Part shown: positions 24,803 through 38,078 of the stretch, in pieces
How the letters are laid out: each line of letters starts with the position of its first letter
Position numbering within the stretch: position 1 is the first letter of the stretch
NCBI GenBank assembly: GCA_011033025.1
Contig: WFMF01000515.1
Span: 53,887 to 117,886, forward strand
Reading direction: 5' to 3'
Source: Beroe forskalii
Lineage: Eukaryota > Ctenophora > Nuda > Beroida > Beroidae
DNA length: 64,000 nucleotides
The notes under the pieces: model-generated
What the model saw: the letters and a program-made list of their open reading frames with translations, nothing else
Told to the model about the DNA's origin: nothing
The model's database searches: none
Translations under genes and position numbers: made by a program

Positions 24803-25535
24803 AATTATCAGATAACAAGAATTGCACCTGCCGGCACATTTCTTGTCCATTGTTCCCGTATGCAGGCGCTTAATTTCCCTCCCCCAGCTAGAGGTATATG
24901 ATCACGATCGACGAAAATGCATAACGCGAACGAGTGATTGTATCACTGAGAGCAGTGTGAGTGTTTGGTTCAGAGCTCAGTAGTTCATGGGAAAGCCGCT
25001 TAATTTTCTCGGAGCTACAAGCTGGAGTGCGCGGCGCAAACGCTGGGCCCTCTGCTGAAACAGAATAGTTAGAGGGAAACTATTTTTGTGGAAAACTTTT
25101 CAATATTTATCATGATCTTTGCTTCGATTCTCAATTAACATTTCTTGGACGCTCTACATAATTATTTCAACTGAAATCGTTATTCGTGTGGCTTGTTTGA
25201 CTTAAACAGCGCCGCGCACGAACTTACACCAACAATCTCACACCTGCGCAAGCGTTTGCGCGCGCAAATGTAAGAGTTGCTAGGAGACTCGACTGCATGA
25301 CGAATTTACACCAGTTTTATGACGAATTTACGCCACTTTTATGACGAATTTACGCCAGTTTTATGACGAATTTACGCCACTTCCATTTTCCGGGCACTTT
25401 CCAGAAATTACAGTAGTTGTATTGCAAATCTGAACCTGCTATGCACATATCCTATTTCTCATCTTCCAAACCACGATCTCTGCCAACCCTCTCATTTGCC
25501 TTTTTGTATACACAAAAAGGCCAATGGGGAGGGAA
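24803..25535. other. About 730-bp segment found only in the left arm, with a 22-bp tandem repeat
   Basis: The right arm goes directly from CTTAGTACT to AATACCGTTTGTTTACATT (about 46770 to 46750). Inside the left-arm insertion, 25297-25382 holds four units of the type TATGACGAATTTACGCCACT. No clear terminal repeats or target duplication, so it may equally be a deletion in the right arm. Confidence 0.6.
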
Positions 25536-26797
25536 AAATACCGTTTGTTTACATTATACAGGTTTATATGTTCAGCCGAAATGCTGAATTAAACAAGATA
25601 TACGTGGTATTTGTCCTTACATGTTTTTTTAAGTGGTGTTCAAGGGAAAGCATACAGCGAAATGTAACATCAAATATTTCTCAAATAATGAAGTTTTGCT
25701 GGATTAAACGTGATAAACAAATGGTCGGGCGCATAATATTATTAAGATCGTATTAGTATTATTAATTATCATAAATTCCATTATCTCACAGGACTGCAAT
25801 GCATTACTTTCTCATCTTATAAAGAACTAAAGATGTAACACCGTGAATCTCTCATTAAACTTCACCACATACCGTTGAATCCTGTACAAATGGTTATGCT
25901 AAATCACAAAAAGATGCGTTCCAAGCCCCAAAGTCATCAATTCACCATTGCAATCCTTCATAATGACATCACCCTTTCATTTGTGAGAATGTGAGCGGCC
26001 TTCAGAACAATCAGAACTAAAATTGCCTCGGGTGTTTTCTCAGATGAGTTTTGGTGACTAGTAGAATTCGGATTTTCAGCGAGAGGAGCCATGAAATCTC
26101 CCGAAGGGTTTCAGAAGCTCCTTGACGTAGCCCGGAAGAAGTTTATTTATCATCTTCACTTATATTGAGAGATATCTAGAGCCAAAAACCTGTCGTTTAA
26201 TTATGGAAGTATCCTAATTTCCTATGCTGAATGCACTTTAAAAAACAAAACAAAAATAGTTTTTACACATTTCCGAGGTGTTGAGGCTTTAACAAACGCA
26301 CTGCTCAGCGTTATGATAAACGTCTCACAAATCATAGGCTATTGAGAATGACGTAATTTCCATGCTTTAGAATCACAAGTTGATGACGTCACACGGCCAA
26401 CAAGCCAATGTTGAGACGTGTAGAACATAGAATATACGGTACATTCTGCTCTGACTTGGTCATCTAGTGCTGAAGTCGTACAACTGTCTAAACGTCTTTC
26501 TCAAATAATTAATGAGTATGCAATTACAACACAGATGTCAACTGACTATTATTTTGTCTAACGCAACTCGGTTTTATACTACTTTTTCATAGGGTACAGT
26601 TTATACTTGTCAGATTTGTCGATTCAAAAAAATAGAAAATAGAGAAAATTTTCTAGTCTATGATCAAATGTGATAGCGTGGCGTATCATTAATATTTAAA
26701 TATATTCCAACAACCATTGGATGATAGCAAAATGATGCCAAGTTAATTTAGTTGCAGTAAATGTAGTTAGTGTAAGTAACGACAAAGCACCCAGATC

Positions 26798-27908
26798 ATA
26801 GGTTCATATAAGTTGAAAATCACCACCCTTATCCTCCCTAAATTGAAAGTTTATCTTCGGTTTTTCATCTTTGTTATTTCAATTTTGTGGTAAAACTTGC
26901 TCAACAAGGTATCTGATTATTTGACTTAAAATGTGACCAATAAATTTCCAGCAAAAAGATCAAACTTCAAAGGTTTTTCATCTTTGCCCTTTCAAGCCAG
27001 TCGTTGAATTGCTGCCTCAGGATTTTGATCATTATGGTCTTTTAAGTCTAGTTTAAGATATATATTTTGGTCACATAAAAAGTTCCAAAAAAAAAGGGCA
27101 AGATATATTTTGACTATAAATTTGGGGGGGGTCTGGAGCGGCAGCCCCCAGAGGGCAAACATTTGGAACAAATTATCTTAATAAGACTTTTTACTGTCAT
27201 TCAGTCATTCATGTCTAATTTTGATATATAAGCATATCAGTTCTTTGGTATGAGAAATGTTTACAGAAGCGAAAGTAAAACTTATTTATTATTTAAGCAA
27301 GGGCCTGGAATGCGTTAGATCTCAGGAGCCAGACGTTTGGAGCAAATCGAAATTGGAATTGCTGTCCCAGTAGGATATTTGCCCTCATTTCAGCCTTATT
27401 TTATCACAGTATCACAATTAGAATTTGCACTTAATCTTCGCTTGTCCAAGACATTAGACAATCAATTTATCAAATTTAGATGATTAGATGAGAAGAAATA
27501 TGTATTGTCTTGCCCTTTAGACTTTTGTTGATAGATAAAAATCCTACGCATGCTGCTTATTAATCCTCGTTTTCATTTAATATCAAAATAATAGTTATCA
27601 CCACAGCAATGACAATCTGCGGCTTTTATCAAAGGCATTCCCTTTTAGCTATCCTTTTCTGCTCTTGGAAACCGAAGATGATCCCGGAAAAGCGAATAGA
27701 ATCCTTAGTTTTCCTAGTTTGGTTTGTTGGTTTCACATAGCACATCTCAAAAAGAGATGACAATTTCACAATTGTTCCACTACTTATCACCAAATTTTGT
27801 TTGTTTTTTTTTCAAATTTGAAAATTTTTGCTGGTAGAAAAATTTTTATCCTCGCTCTTGGCCTTATCCTCCCTATGGGAAATGGATTTCAACTTTTGTG
27901 AAGGGGTG
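26798..27908. mobile_element. 1.1-kb hAT-like non-autonomous element (left arm only)
   Basis: Flanked by the duplication ACCCAGATC (26789-26797 and 27909-27917), while the right arm has a single ACCCATATC at about 45478-45486. Inner ends are weakly inverted (TTCA.A.AAGTTGAAA.TC on both sides). An 8-9-bp duplication fits hAT-type insertion. No transposase coding remains. Confidence 0.65.
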
Positions 27909-28009
27909 ACCCAGATCCTGGTACTCTGACTAACTTTCGTACAATCAATTCACTCGCAATAAGAAGCAAGGTCTAGAAACTTCATGCTTCATCACTTAGC
28001 ATAGCAACC

Positions 28010-28175
28010 AAAAATATCACCAAGCAGCACTTAAAAACACGTATCACATAACAACGAGTAGCAACCAAAAATATCATCTAGCAACACTAAGCAACGCCTA
28101 GTAACCAAAAATATCACCTAGCAACACTTAGCAACGCCTAGCAACCAAAAATATCACCTAGCAACTCTTAGAGTC
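28010..28175. repeat. Tandem repeat, about 29-bp unit (left arm)
   Basis: Units like AGCAACCAAAAATATCACCT. The inverted counterpart lies at 45110-45410 and is longer and more diverged. Confidence 0.8.
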
Positions 28176-29024
28176 TCAGCAACACTGAAAGCCAAACAAA
28201 TTACCTAGCCACTCTGCCCAGGTAACTCATCGACAGGAACTCTCTGCTCACAATGTAAGCTACTGACTGCTTATACACGGTGTACATCGTACATTATACA
28301 TTGTGTACATTGTACCGTATACTAGCGCTACACTGAGTGTATATTTTGTAAATTTTGAGTTTGCATGGTACCCTGCATGAATCAGAAGGGGGGACTAATT
28401 TCAGTGCTTCAATGGCTAATGTAATTGAAGCTGTGAAAGGATATTGAAATGAGCTACCAACCTTTTAAAATTTATTTGCGTTTGGCTTCCATTCATTTTA
28501 CATTGTTGCAATGGTACTTCGTAAATGAACCCTAGAAGCTTCTAGAGCTGGTTAATGGAATGGGAAAAGGGAAGGGCCAATTTCACTGAGCTTGATTGGC
28601 TCACTGCTTTGGCAGCTATAGTTCTCACTTTAAGTGTACTTATATTAGGAGACACATCAGAAGTAAGTTTACTAATTTGTGTTGATGTAGTTGGCTAATT
28701 AGTTGCTGATAGGACGCCTTGTTATTTACTGAAATTCTCACGAAAACTTTCTGATATGAACCGGCAATTTGCTTCCGCTGACAAGTTTAGTTAGGTTCGT
28801 ACAGCTGGTAACGTTTCCTTGGAAGCGCTATCCGCTTTCCTTGGTTTTATTATGATGTGATAAGTTAGTTGTAATTTATGTTTTATTTCATTGAGAATCT
28901 TTCTCCTTGAATTTGAGTGGATTTTATTCATTATTTGAAACTTTTCACGATTTTTATCTAATTCAATTAGAATTTAGAAAATAGTTAATTTGGCTAATTC
29001 CAATGTTTTGTTGAGAAAACAGTA

Positions 29025-29083
29025 TCTAAATATTTACTTCAGTATCTAAATATTTACTTCAGTATCTAAATATTTACTTCAGA
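29025..29083. repeat. Triplicated 20-mer
   Basis: AGTATCTAAATATTTACTTC occurs three times back to back. The right arm (about 44240) has a single diverged copy, so the repeat expanded in this arm only. Confidence 0.85.
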
Positions 29084-31265
29084 ATTGAAAAATGTTTCTT
29101 CTGTAGTATTTACATGAAGCTAAAGTCGTGATCGCTTTTTAAACAAAGAGAGTGCAGTTTTGAACTGTGTTAGAGAAAATATTTGATAATTATTCCGAGA
29201 TTCTCCTAATTCTTACATAACTGAATATGGTTGTCTCGAAAAGAAAAACGTCCCAGTAAAACATCTGTTTCTAAGTAACAAATGATCTTAGAGGTGTAAC
29301 GAATGAGCTGTTTGAAAGAACTCCTTCACAGCTCCGTGCAATGCCATGTGTGAGTAACTATAGTCGTAATACTCGGTTATGTGTGAGTAACTACTAACTA
29401 TAGTCGTAATACTCGGTTTGGTGCCCGGCGAATTCAGTGGATGTCCTTGCTGTACGGCAAGCTGGGGGGTTCCGTACCAACCGTACTATTGCGACAGATG
29501 TGAAAATAACCTATATAGAAAGATTGTTGTTAACTTTGATGAATCAGAAAATATTCAAGTTTTGGAAATAGAACTACAATTTAATGGTGCATGGTAAGAC
29601 AATAGTTTCCTGTTCAGATGAATCATTATGACGCAAACCTTTTTGAGTCGATTTCTCAACGTACGTTGTATTAAAACATCCGTCTAACTAAATTCTATTA
29701 GTAACCAGAACACTAAGTGGAATGTTGCTACTCTAGACTGGAATCCCTTCAAGGCCACTTGGATTTCCTCTGAAACATTAGAATTCCAAGAAAATACTGC
29801 AGACCTGGCTCTGAATAAAATGTAGAAATTACTCAAAATTTGGGAGGATAACGCAAATATTAGACTTTGAAAGCTCAGATTTCCCTTGCATATAATACTA
29901 CTGAGGATCGCTCCTCAAGATCAATAACCCGTTCCCTGTTGGCTGTCTACTACCCCAGAGCAAACAAATTACAGCATTAAGTGTGCATTAGCGAGATCTT
30001 TATCTTTACCTGGGGTCAGTACACATACCATCTAGTGTGCCAAGTAATCTTAGACTGAATTAGATTCCACCAATCTCCTCCAGCATTCTAGAGATGCTGA
30101 GAGCGGTGTCAACCAATGAAAGGACCCTACTTCCAGCTACAGGGTTATATGTGGAGCGCACTTATTAGGGGTAATTACACACAGGGTAATTATGTGGTCC
30201 TTGACGGTGTACACGAGCTGTATTGTATATCCGTGTACCCGAGCTGTAGTGTATATCCGTGTACCCGAGCTGTAGTGTATATCCGTGTATACAGGATGAT
30301 ACAACCTGTGCTACACACGCCATGTTGTACAATGTACAATGTATATTGTGAACATCGTGTGAAATGTATAGTGTACATTGTTAAGTGTGGACTTTGTGCT
30401 GTGTATACTTTGTAATGTGAGCAGAGCAGAACTGTGTGCTGAGTGTATAGGTACTTAGTATAAATGTGGGCAGTAAGATGGTACCTTGTACATGGTACCT
30501 TGTATGATATTAGCGTACAAACCCCCATCATTTCGTGTGCCGTTTGTTCAAAAAAATTGTATACAACACCGTAATGTCCGGTGTTAGTTAAAACAGTGTA
30601 TACCTTGTACAATAAGTCAGTGTATCCTGTATAATGTACATTTTACGCTGTACCTTGTACAGTTCTGAATAAGTTGAGTAGTAATCTCTTTCACACTCAA
30701 ATTAGGAGTTAGAAATCAACCTTCAGCCTTGCTTTCCTCTATAGTAAATCTTGTGGAGTAATCACCATTATATTCACATTACTCTCAAGAAGCCGTGAGA
30801 AGTCTACAAGGATATGATCTGTCGATGAAGATCACCACGGATCTCCATTAGAGCATTAGGGTACTCCAAAGAGCTTTTATTAGGGACACTGTACGATTGT
30901 CACTCAGTCTTCATCATTCTAAGTTCTAAGAATCAAGATCTATGTATAGGTAACGAACTTTCATCTTGAAATAAATAACACCAAGCCAACCCGATATCGA
31001 TGATCATGTATTTTCTCTCGTCGTATTATCCACTGCTTCAATTATTGTATTAAGATCTGAACTAGTGAAGCCACGTTCAGTGAATTTATTCACTGTACTC
31101 ATTCACAGTATGAATCACGTGAACCACATCTTGATATTATCATTTTGATACGCTAAACACAGAGGGGAGTTGACGGTGTTATCATGATTTGAAGTTTTCA
31201 ACTGTTCGCGTACAAAGCACCTTCTTCAATCTTCAATACAGCTCATTCGCATTTTGTGTTATAAT

Positions 31266-33890
31266 GTAGTAAGATAGAGATTACACATATGTGAGCATCA
31301 TCCCTCCTTCGCGTTACCACGGTCACATGACTGTCACGTGACTGTAAAATCACGTGACCTCTTAGTCACGTGACATCTTCCCTGTGGGGTCTTGCGGACT
31401 CTTCATTAATCTGGAGAGTTGAGTCTGTGCGGTCTCACGGGTTATTACATGCTGTCAGTGGTTTTAATCACGAATGATGGGCTTCTCACAGTAACTCTAG
31501 TATCATGGTTTGGAATGACATACTCATGAAAGCAAATACTCGGTTTTTCATCCACTTTTTTAATATGTCAATCACTGAATGCCCAGTAAATATGTACTAC
31601 AGTGGCTGCGTGAACCACTGCTTTATAAGACTGACTCAGCATTGTACACACTATCATACAAGCATATCAATGGTATATCCATTATCCAATGATGCTCTGA
31701 AGAGAAAAAGATATATTTGAAATAGAATATCATGTTCTAAAGATAGCTTTTGTCATATAGAGAAAGCTTTAGGCCGTTAGACTTTAGGCTTATTGCTGAC
31801 ATGTATCTTCGTTGCTTAATCGAAGACTTCATGTCTCAAACTGTTTGAAATTACTCTTGTCAACACAGTATTCTAACGTTCAATGACTTCAGTAATATAA
31901 CACAATATGTAATTGAATATTTGCTCTGAAATGTACTGGGAAGTGTCTAACTTGTGAGGACTGTGGAACTGTTGGTGAGTAAGTAAATAACTGGCCTCAT
32001 GTTTAGCAGTGCACAGCCATCATACTAACTTGTTCCACCCATGTTCCATCTGATTATTCTCCACCTGATCAGGGAATAGGAATCTTTCTAGATCTTTCTA
32101 GAAATATCTTTCTAGAAAGGTCTTTCTAGGGATCTTTTTAGAAATCAGAAATGTTATTTAGTGTCACGAAAAAAACCCAATTCCTCAAATTAACTACTTA
32201 GCTAAATAGTTATTCATAATTCATATAGATGTGTTGTTTTTTAAAATATCTTTGCGTACGTTGGTGTAACCCAACGTACAAGTGTTTTTGCCCACTGTTC
32301 GTGTGGTTTTTAACAACGGGTGGTGTGTTTGTGTGTCTGTGTGTGCTATGTTTGTAAAGTTTAAACATTGGACTGCTGCCAGAGAAGTAGCATGTGGGAA
32401 TTCGCACGATTCTCCAATTGTTATGTTTATATTACCGTGTTCGCGTATACCGGAGTGTTAAAATGAGGCATGTTAAAAGTCTACTGGGACGGGTCTTTGT
32501 TGATTACATACTCAATATCATGGCCTTTTAACTCTTCTCTAGCAATCTCACGCATGTTTTACGTTATGAAATGGGTGTCAAAACACCGTAATTTTCTGAC
32601 GCCAAACTACAAGTTTGGGTGGCAAAAGTGACCTACCTTTTGAATTGAATCAGTTATAAACTGCTGAGAATGTGTAAAAAGCCCGTGTTCACCACGCTAC
32701 AGTTACCGTGTACAATGGAATGAGTACATTGTAATAAACTAAAGGTTTACAGTATGATAAACTACGGTATGTTGTGTTGCACGTTTCTAATGTGATACCA
32801 GGTCACAAATGAATTGCTGATCAATGTGTCTTGTAATGAACCGGTACAAGTAAAATATCCTACGTTGGAATGCATGTGTACTATACGGTAGGTAAGTAGT
32901 GGTACGATGTGTTGTGGTGCAGTGAGTCCTGTATGGAGAATTGGTGATTTTCGTCTTCAAAGCAATGTTTATGATGGTGTGTTTTCTGTCGTGTACAGTT
33001 TCCAAACACTTTGAAGCGATAAGAGCTGTATACACGAATATACACGATACACTGCGTTCACAGTATCTTACAGTTCAGAACTGATACTGTTGCCTGTACT
33101 TCAAGCAACGAGGGCGACGTCATATCCTGATGACAAAACAAAAGAACAGTTCCTACGGTTCTTATTACTTTTCTACTCATTTGCAATATTCACTCAGATG
33201 CACCTGTACTCTGTAAGTAGCTACTACTCAGTACTCAAACCTGTTTGAGTGTATGGTAGTAAGCATTCAAAACTGTTCAGTAGGTAATTTTATTTAATAT
33301 TCATTACAATATTTAGTATTTATTACAATACATAGGAAAAGTGAGGGGAGATGATAGTTGAGCTCATAAAACATGTTTCAGTCACCGATGCACAATCTTA
33401 AGTTTGTGAACCTCAATAAATAGCTTTTTACATCCCAGATACCCACTATAATACTGAGCGTAAGGTAGTTACATTCATCATCACAGCTACGCAATAGAGT
33501 CTATTGTCCGGTTGTTATGATGTAATGATCGCTACGTCACTAACCAGTGTATTAGCTCACCACATACCACCGTTTGTGGCTTGATAGTAAGAGTATGTGC
33601 CAGGTGTAACACGTCACTGTCAGACATCAGAGTGGTGTCTTGGTGACCTTATTCTGTTATTGTGTGATGTGAGAAGCTAATAACCAGGCGCATTCTTCAT
33701 CGTAATGGCAAATAACTTTGTTTATTAACATTCTAACGTTTCTAAAAATAAACAAGTTTTTGTTTTACGCCGAAGAAAATAACGCTTCCTTGCTATATAG
33801 AGGGCGTTACAGTTGGTGATTTTAAGACAATGTAATTTGAAACATGTAAACGGATTACACTGCTACCGTAGACCCGCAAAGGGAGACTAG
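31266..33890. other. Unique centre of the inverted repeat, first part
   Basis: No reverse-complement partner elsewhere in the window. Holds a cluster of CACGTG E-box palindromes at 31325-31372 and a dispersed repeat copy at 33330-33425 (also at 9620-9720). No convincing exon was seen. Confidence 0.55.
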
Positions 33891-33895
33891 GTGGC

Positions 33896-35215
33896 TCGCA
33901 TTCCCTGTTACCAGGGCCCCCTTGTGGAATGCTGTACAGTACATTGCGTACACTCTGTGTAGAGTGTACACACTGTATTCCTTGTTACCAGGGCCCCCTT
34001 GTGGAATGCTGTACACTGCGTACACTGTGTATAGAGTGTACACAGTGTATTCCCTGTTACCAGGGCCCCCTTGTGGAATGCTGTACAGTACATTGCGTAC
34101 ACTGTGTATAGAGTGTACACAGTGTATTCCCTGTTACCAGGGCCCCCTTGTGGAATGCTGTACAGTACACTGCGTACACTGTGTATAAAGTGTACACAGT
34201 GTATTCATTGTTACCAGGGCCCCCTTGTGGAATGCTGTACATTGCGTACACTGTGTATAGAGTGTACACAGTGTGTTCCCTGTTACCAGGGCCCCCCTGG
34301 AATGCTGTACAGTACATTGCGTACACTGTGTATAGAGTGTACACAGTGTATTCCCTGTTACCAGGGCCCCCTTGTGGAATGCTGTACATTGCGTACACTG
34401 TGTATAGAGTGTACACAGTGTATTCCCTGTTACCAGGGCCCCCTTGTGGAATGTTGTACAGTACATTGCATACACTGTGTATAGAGTGTACACAGAGTAT
34501 TCCCTGTTACCAGGGCCCCCTTGTGGAATGCTGTACACTGCGTACACTGTGTATAGAGTGTACACAGTGTATTCCCTGTTACCAGGGCCCCCCTGGAATG
34601 CTGTACAGTACATTGCGTACACTGTGTATAGAGTGTACACAGTGTATTCCCTGTTACCAGGGCCCCCTTGTGGGATGCTGTACAGTACACTGTGTATAGA
34701 GTATTAGAGTGTACACAGTGTATTCCCTGTTACCACGGCCCCCTTGTGGAATGCTGTACAGTACATTGCGTACACTGTGTATAGAGTGTACACAGTGTAT
34801 TCCCTGTTACCAGGGCCCCCTTGTGGAATGCTGTACAGTACATTGCGTACACTGTGTATAGAGTGTACACAGTGTATTCCCTGTTACCAGGGCCCCTTGT
34901 GGAATGCTGTACAGTACATTGCGTACACTGTGTATAGAGTGTACACAGTGTATTCCCTGTTACCAGGGCCCCCTTGTGGAATGCTGTACAGTACATTGCG
35001 TACACTGTGTATAGAGTGTACACAGTGTATTCCCTGTTACCAGGGCCCCTTGTGGAATGCTGTACAGTACACTGCGTACACTGTGTATAGAGTGTACACA
35101 GTGTATTCCCTGTTACCAGGGCCCCCTAGTGGAATGCTGTACAGTACATTGCGTACACTGTGTATAGAGTGTACACAGTGTATTCCCTGTTACCAGGGCC
35201 CGTGGAATGTTGGTT
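33896..35215. repeat. Minisatellite, 74-77-bp unit, about 18 copies
   Basis: Each unit holds TTCCCTGTTACCAGGGCCCC, TGTGGAATGCTGTACAGTAC and GTGTATAGAGTGTACACAGT. Parts are self-complementary (GTGTACAC, GTACAGTAC, CAGGGCCC). All frames stay open, giving long ORFs on both strands (up to 183 codons), which are repeat artefacts. Copies differ by small deletions (for example loss of TTGTG). Confidence 0.97.
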
Positions 35216-35384
35216 ATACATTCAGTACACACTAAACAGTGTACAGTGTACACAGGCCCCAGTATTGTACCAACCTCTTTTATACCTTACATCTTGTATA
35301 TAACCGCTACACAGTTCACAAACCAGGTCCCCTGTCTAATTGTTTTTCTACATGGAGTGCACACTTTGTACCCTTCCCCGTGTG

Positions 35385-35740
35385 TAAAATGTACAGTGTA
35401 TTGTTAGTACAATGTACAGTGTATTGTTAGTTAAATGTACAGTGTATTGTTAGTAAAATGTACAGTGTATTGTTAGTAAAATGTACAGTGTATTGTTAGT
35501 AAAATGTACAGTGTATTGTTAGTAAAATGTACAGTGTATTGTTAGTAAAATGTACAGTGTATTGTTAGTAAAATGTACACTGTATTGTTAGTAAAATGTA
35601 CAGTGTATTGTTAGTAAAATGTACACTGTATTGTTAGTAAAATGTATTGTGTATTGTTAGTAAAATGTACAGTGTATTGTTAGTAAAATGTACACTGTAT
35701 TGTTAGTAAAATGTACACTGTCTTGTAAGTAAAATGTTCA
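35385..35740. repeat. Minisatellite, 23-bp unit, about 15 copies
   Basis: Unit AAAATGTACAGTGTATTGTT followed by AGT, highly homogeneous. It lies 480 bp upstream of central RA-gene exon 7. Confidence 0.95.
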
Positions 35741-36217
35741 ATGTATTGTTGCCTCTGTGTCCTTGAGAAACCAGGTTACCCTGAGATCAGTGTGAGTGTG
35801 AGTGTGAGTTAATTCAGTTAACTGGTACCTTTCAATTATTCTCAGAAACTCTATCCTTGAATGCTCGGCATACTTTCACAGTGTCGCATTTAATGAAACA
35901 GTAAATAAAATTAAGGGTGTATTATGCAATTTTATGAAGATAAATATGTTCAAAACAAAGTTACCATGATTTTTGGCTGGGTTCCAGATTGATTCAAGTG
36001 TTTTGCGAGACAGTGCTACATTTGCACATGTGCTTTTATTAACAATTTGACTGCTGAGACTTGAGAATGGTATCGAATATCAAACATGCTGATATAAGAG
36101 GGAGGCCCCTCTAAACCCCCTCTGAGCCCCCTCTAAACCTCCGTTGCTCCATACCCCTCTCGGCCTCTCCGCCTCTAAAACCCCTTTAACATCCTCTAGC
36201 CCATTTCTCTGTTTCAG

Positions 36218-36706
36218 CGGGTAAGGAGACGCGGCCCCTTTTCCCCCACCAGTACCCCCTGCAAGAGCTGGGAGACTCCCCTAAGGTTGAGTACCACAAC
36301 TCAGAGGGCATTCCAAGGGTCACCTCCTGCTACCTCTACGTCAGTCCCAGAGGCACAATAGTCACGGGGTTGTTTAACATTCTACCAGATATCTCTTGTT
36401 AAACTCCACCGGAAATATCATCAGAATGTTCTTATTCCGCTAGTCTGAGGTTCATTATACCAGCGTTTTTAGGATATTTACTGTTACGAAATACCATGAT
36501 TGTTTTGCTGGATATCTGCCAGAATTAGAAGGTTCCTTGTTTCTGTAGACAGCACACTCCACGGGAAGATGGTGAGACGGAAGAGGAAACCCTATCTCTG
36601 CGCCCCAGCGCCACTGCATCAGAGATCATAGAGGAGGCCATCTCGCATCTCGGGCTGCAGAACGACCCTCTCGCTTACCGACTCATTATGAAGGCTTACG
36701 CTTTCG
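36218..36706 (+). CDS. RA-domain gene exons 7 and 8 (second RA-like domain), opposite in strand to exons 1-5
   Basis: Exon 7 (36218-36368) follows CTGTTTCAG and reads GKETRPLFPHQYPLQELG then IPRVTSCYLYVSPRGTIVTG, with a weak donor (GG|GTTGTT). Exon 8 (36549-36706) follows TTCTGTAG and reads ETEEETLSLRPSATASEIIE then EAISHLGLQNDPLAYRLIMK, ending at G|GTAGGT. The pattern T.SEIIEEAI..LGL..DP..YRL matches the beta-alpha core of Ras-association domains, which bind GTP-loaded Ras/Rap. Exon 6 (phase 1) to 7 (two leading bases) and 7 (phase 2) to 8 (one leading base) are both in frame. The GC-richer codon use contrasts with the surrounding introns. The exact family is not recognised. Confidence 0.7.
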
Positions 36707-38078
36707 GTAGGTCACTGTTTTCGCTTTTTCCGACGTTTACAGCAGAAAATCTAAGGTTATTTATCACGGCGCGCGCACATTGTGGTTATAGTAAACGCTA
36801 ACAACTGTTTCCTTTTGGTTTTACACAGTGAAAAGTTTTTATCCTTAGCATTCAAAAACACGCGCTGAGCCGCGCCGGCCGATCGAGCCGCGCAATCTAG
36901 TTGGTAATTTATTGGGGTCACTATATAATTTACATTTTACTGCTGGACCATTGAATCGGCACTATGTGGACGAAAATGAGACCTTTTTAAGAAAAAAAAT
37001 TATGTGATTGATCTGGTAGTAGTGATTTGATAGTATCATATCTGATCGTTTTGAAATTTAAAGCATAGAACTTGAGATTTTTTAGAACGGCATAAAATAA
37101 AATGATAAAATGAAAAGCAATATCACAATTAAAACAAAATGCGAATGAGCTGTATTGAAGATTGAAGAAAGGTGCTTTGTACGCGAACAGTTGAAAACTT
37201 CAAACCATGATAACACCGTCAACTCCCTCTGTGTTTAGCGCGTATCAAATGATAATATCAAGATGTGGTTCACGTGATTCATACTGTGAATGAGTACAGT
37301 GAATAAATTCACTGAACGTGGCTTCATTAGTTCATCATAATACAATAATTGGAGCATTGGATAATACGAAGAGAGTGAATATGATCATCGATATCGGGTT
37401 GGCTTGGTGTTATTTATTTCAAGATGAAAGTTCGTTACCTATACATAGATCTTTATTCTTAGAACTTAGAATGATGAAGACTGAGTGACAATCGTACAGT
37501 GTCCCTAATAAAAGCTCTTTGAGTACCCTAATGCTCTAATGGAGATCCGTGGTGATCTTCATCGACAGATCATATCCTTGTAGACTTCTCACGGCTTCTT
37601 GAGAGTAATGTGAATATAATGGTGATTACTCCACAAGATTTACTATAGAGGAAAGCAAGGCTGAAGGTTGATTTCTAACTCCTAATTTGAGTGTGAAAGA
37701 GATTACTACTCAACTTATTCAGAACTGTACAAGGTACAGCGTAAAATGTACATTATACAGGATACACTGACTTATTGTACAAGGTATACACTGTTTTAAC
37801 TACCACCGGACATTACGGTGTTGTATACAATTTTTTTGAACAAACGGCACACGAAATGATGGGGGTTTGTACGCTAATATCATACAAGGTACTATGTACA
37901 TGGTACCATCTCACTGCCCACATTACTAGGTACCTATACACTCAGTACACAGTTCTGCTCTGCTCACATTACAAAGTATACACAGCACTCAGTTCACACT
38001 TCACAATGTACACTATACATTTTACACGGTGTTCACAGTATACATTGTACAACAATGTACATTGTACACCAGTGCTTG

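Larger units (their letters stand above)
17480..31265 (+). repeat. Left arm of a giant imperfect inverted repeat
   Basis: Reverse-complement homology to 37135-53615 runs collinearly through the whole arm. Matched points include 17480/53615, 17870/53130, 18830/51190, 19600/50450, 20600/49280, 23350/49110, 24750/46820, 26500/45760, 28500/44790, 29450/43930, 30250/43150, 30500/37890 and 31240/37160. Identity by eye is high (about 90% or more) apart from indels. The arm carries exon 6 of the RA-domain gene (18807-18866). It differs from the right arm by insertions at 18137, about 20708, about 24803 and 26798. Its first 355 bases look like poor-quality base calls. Confidence 0.92.

Noticed and set aside
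33908-35235. Long overlapping ORFs on both strands
   Set aside because: They are frames of a 76-bp tandem repeat; the peptides simply repeat the unit.
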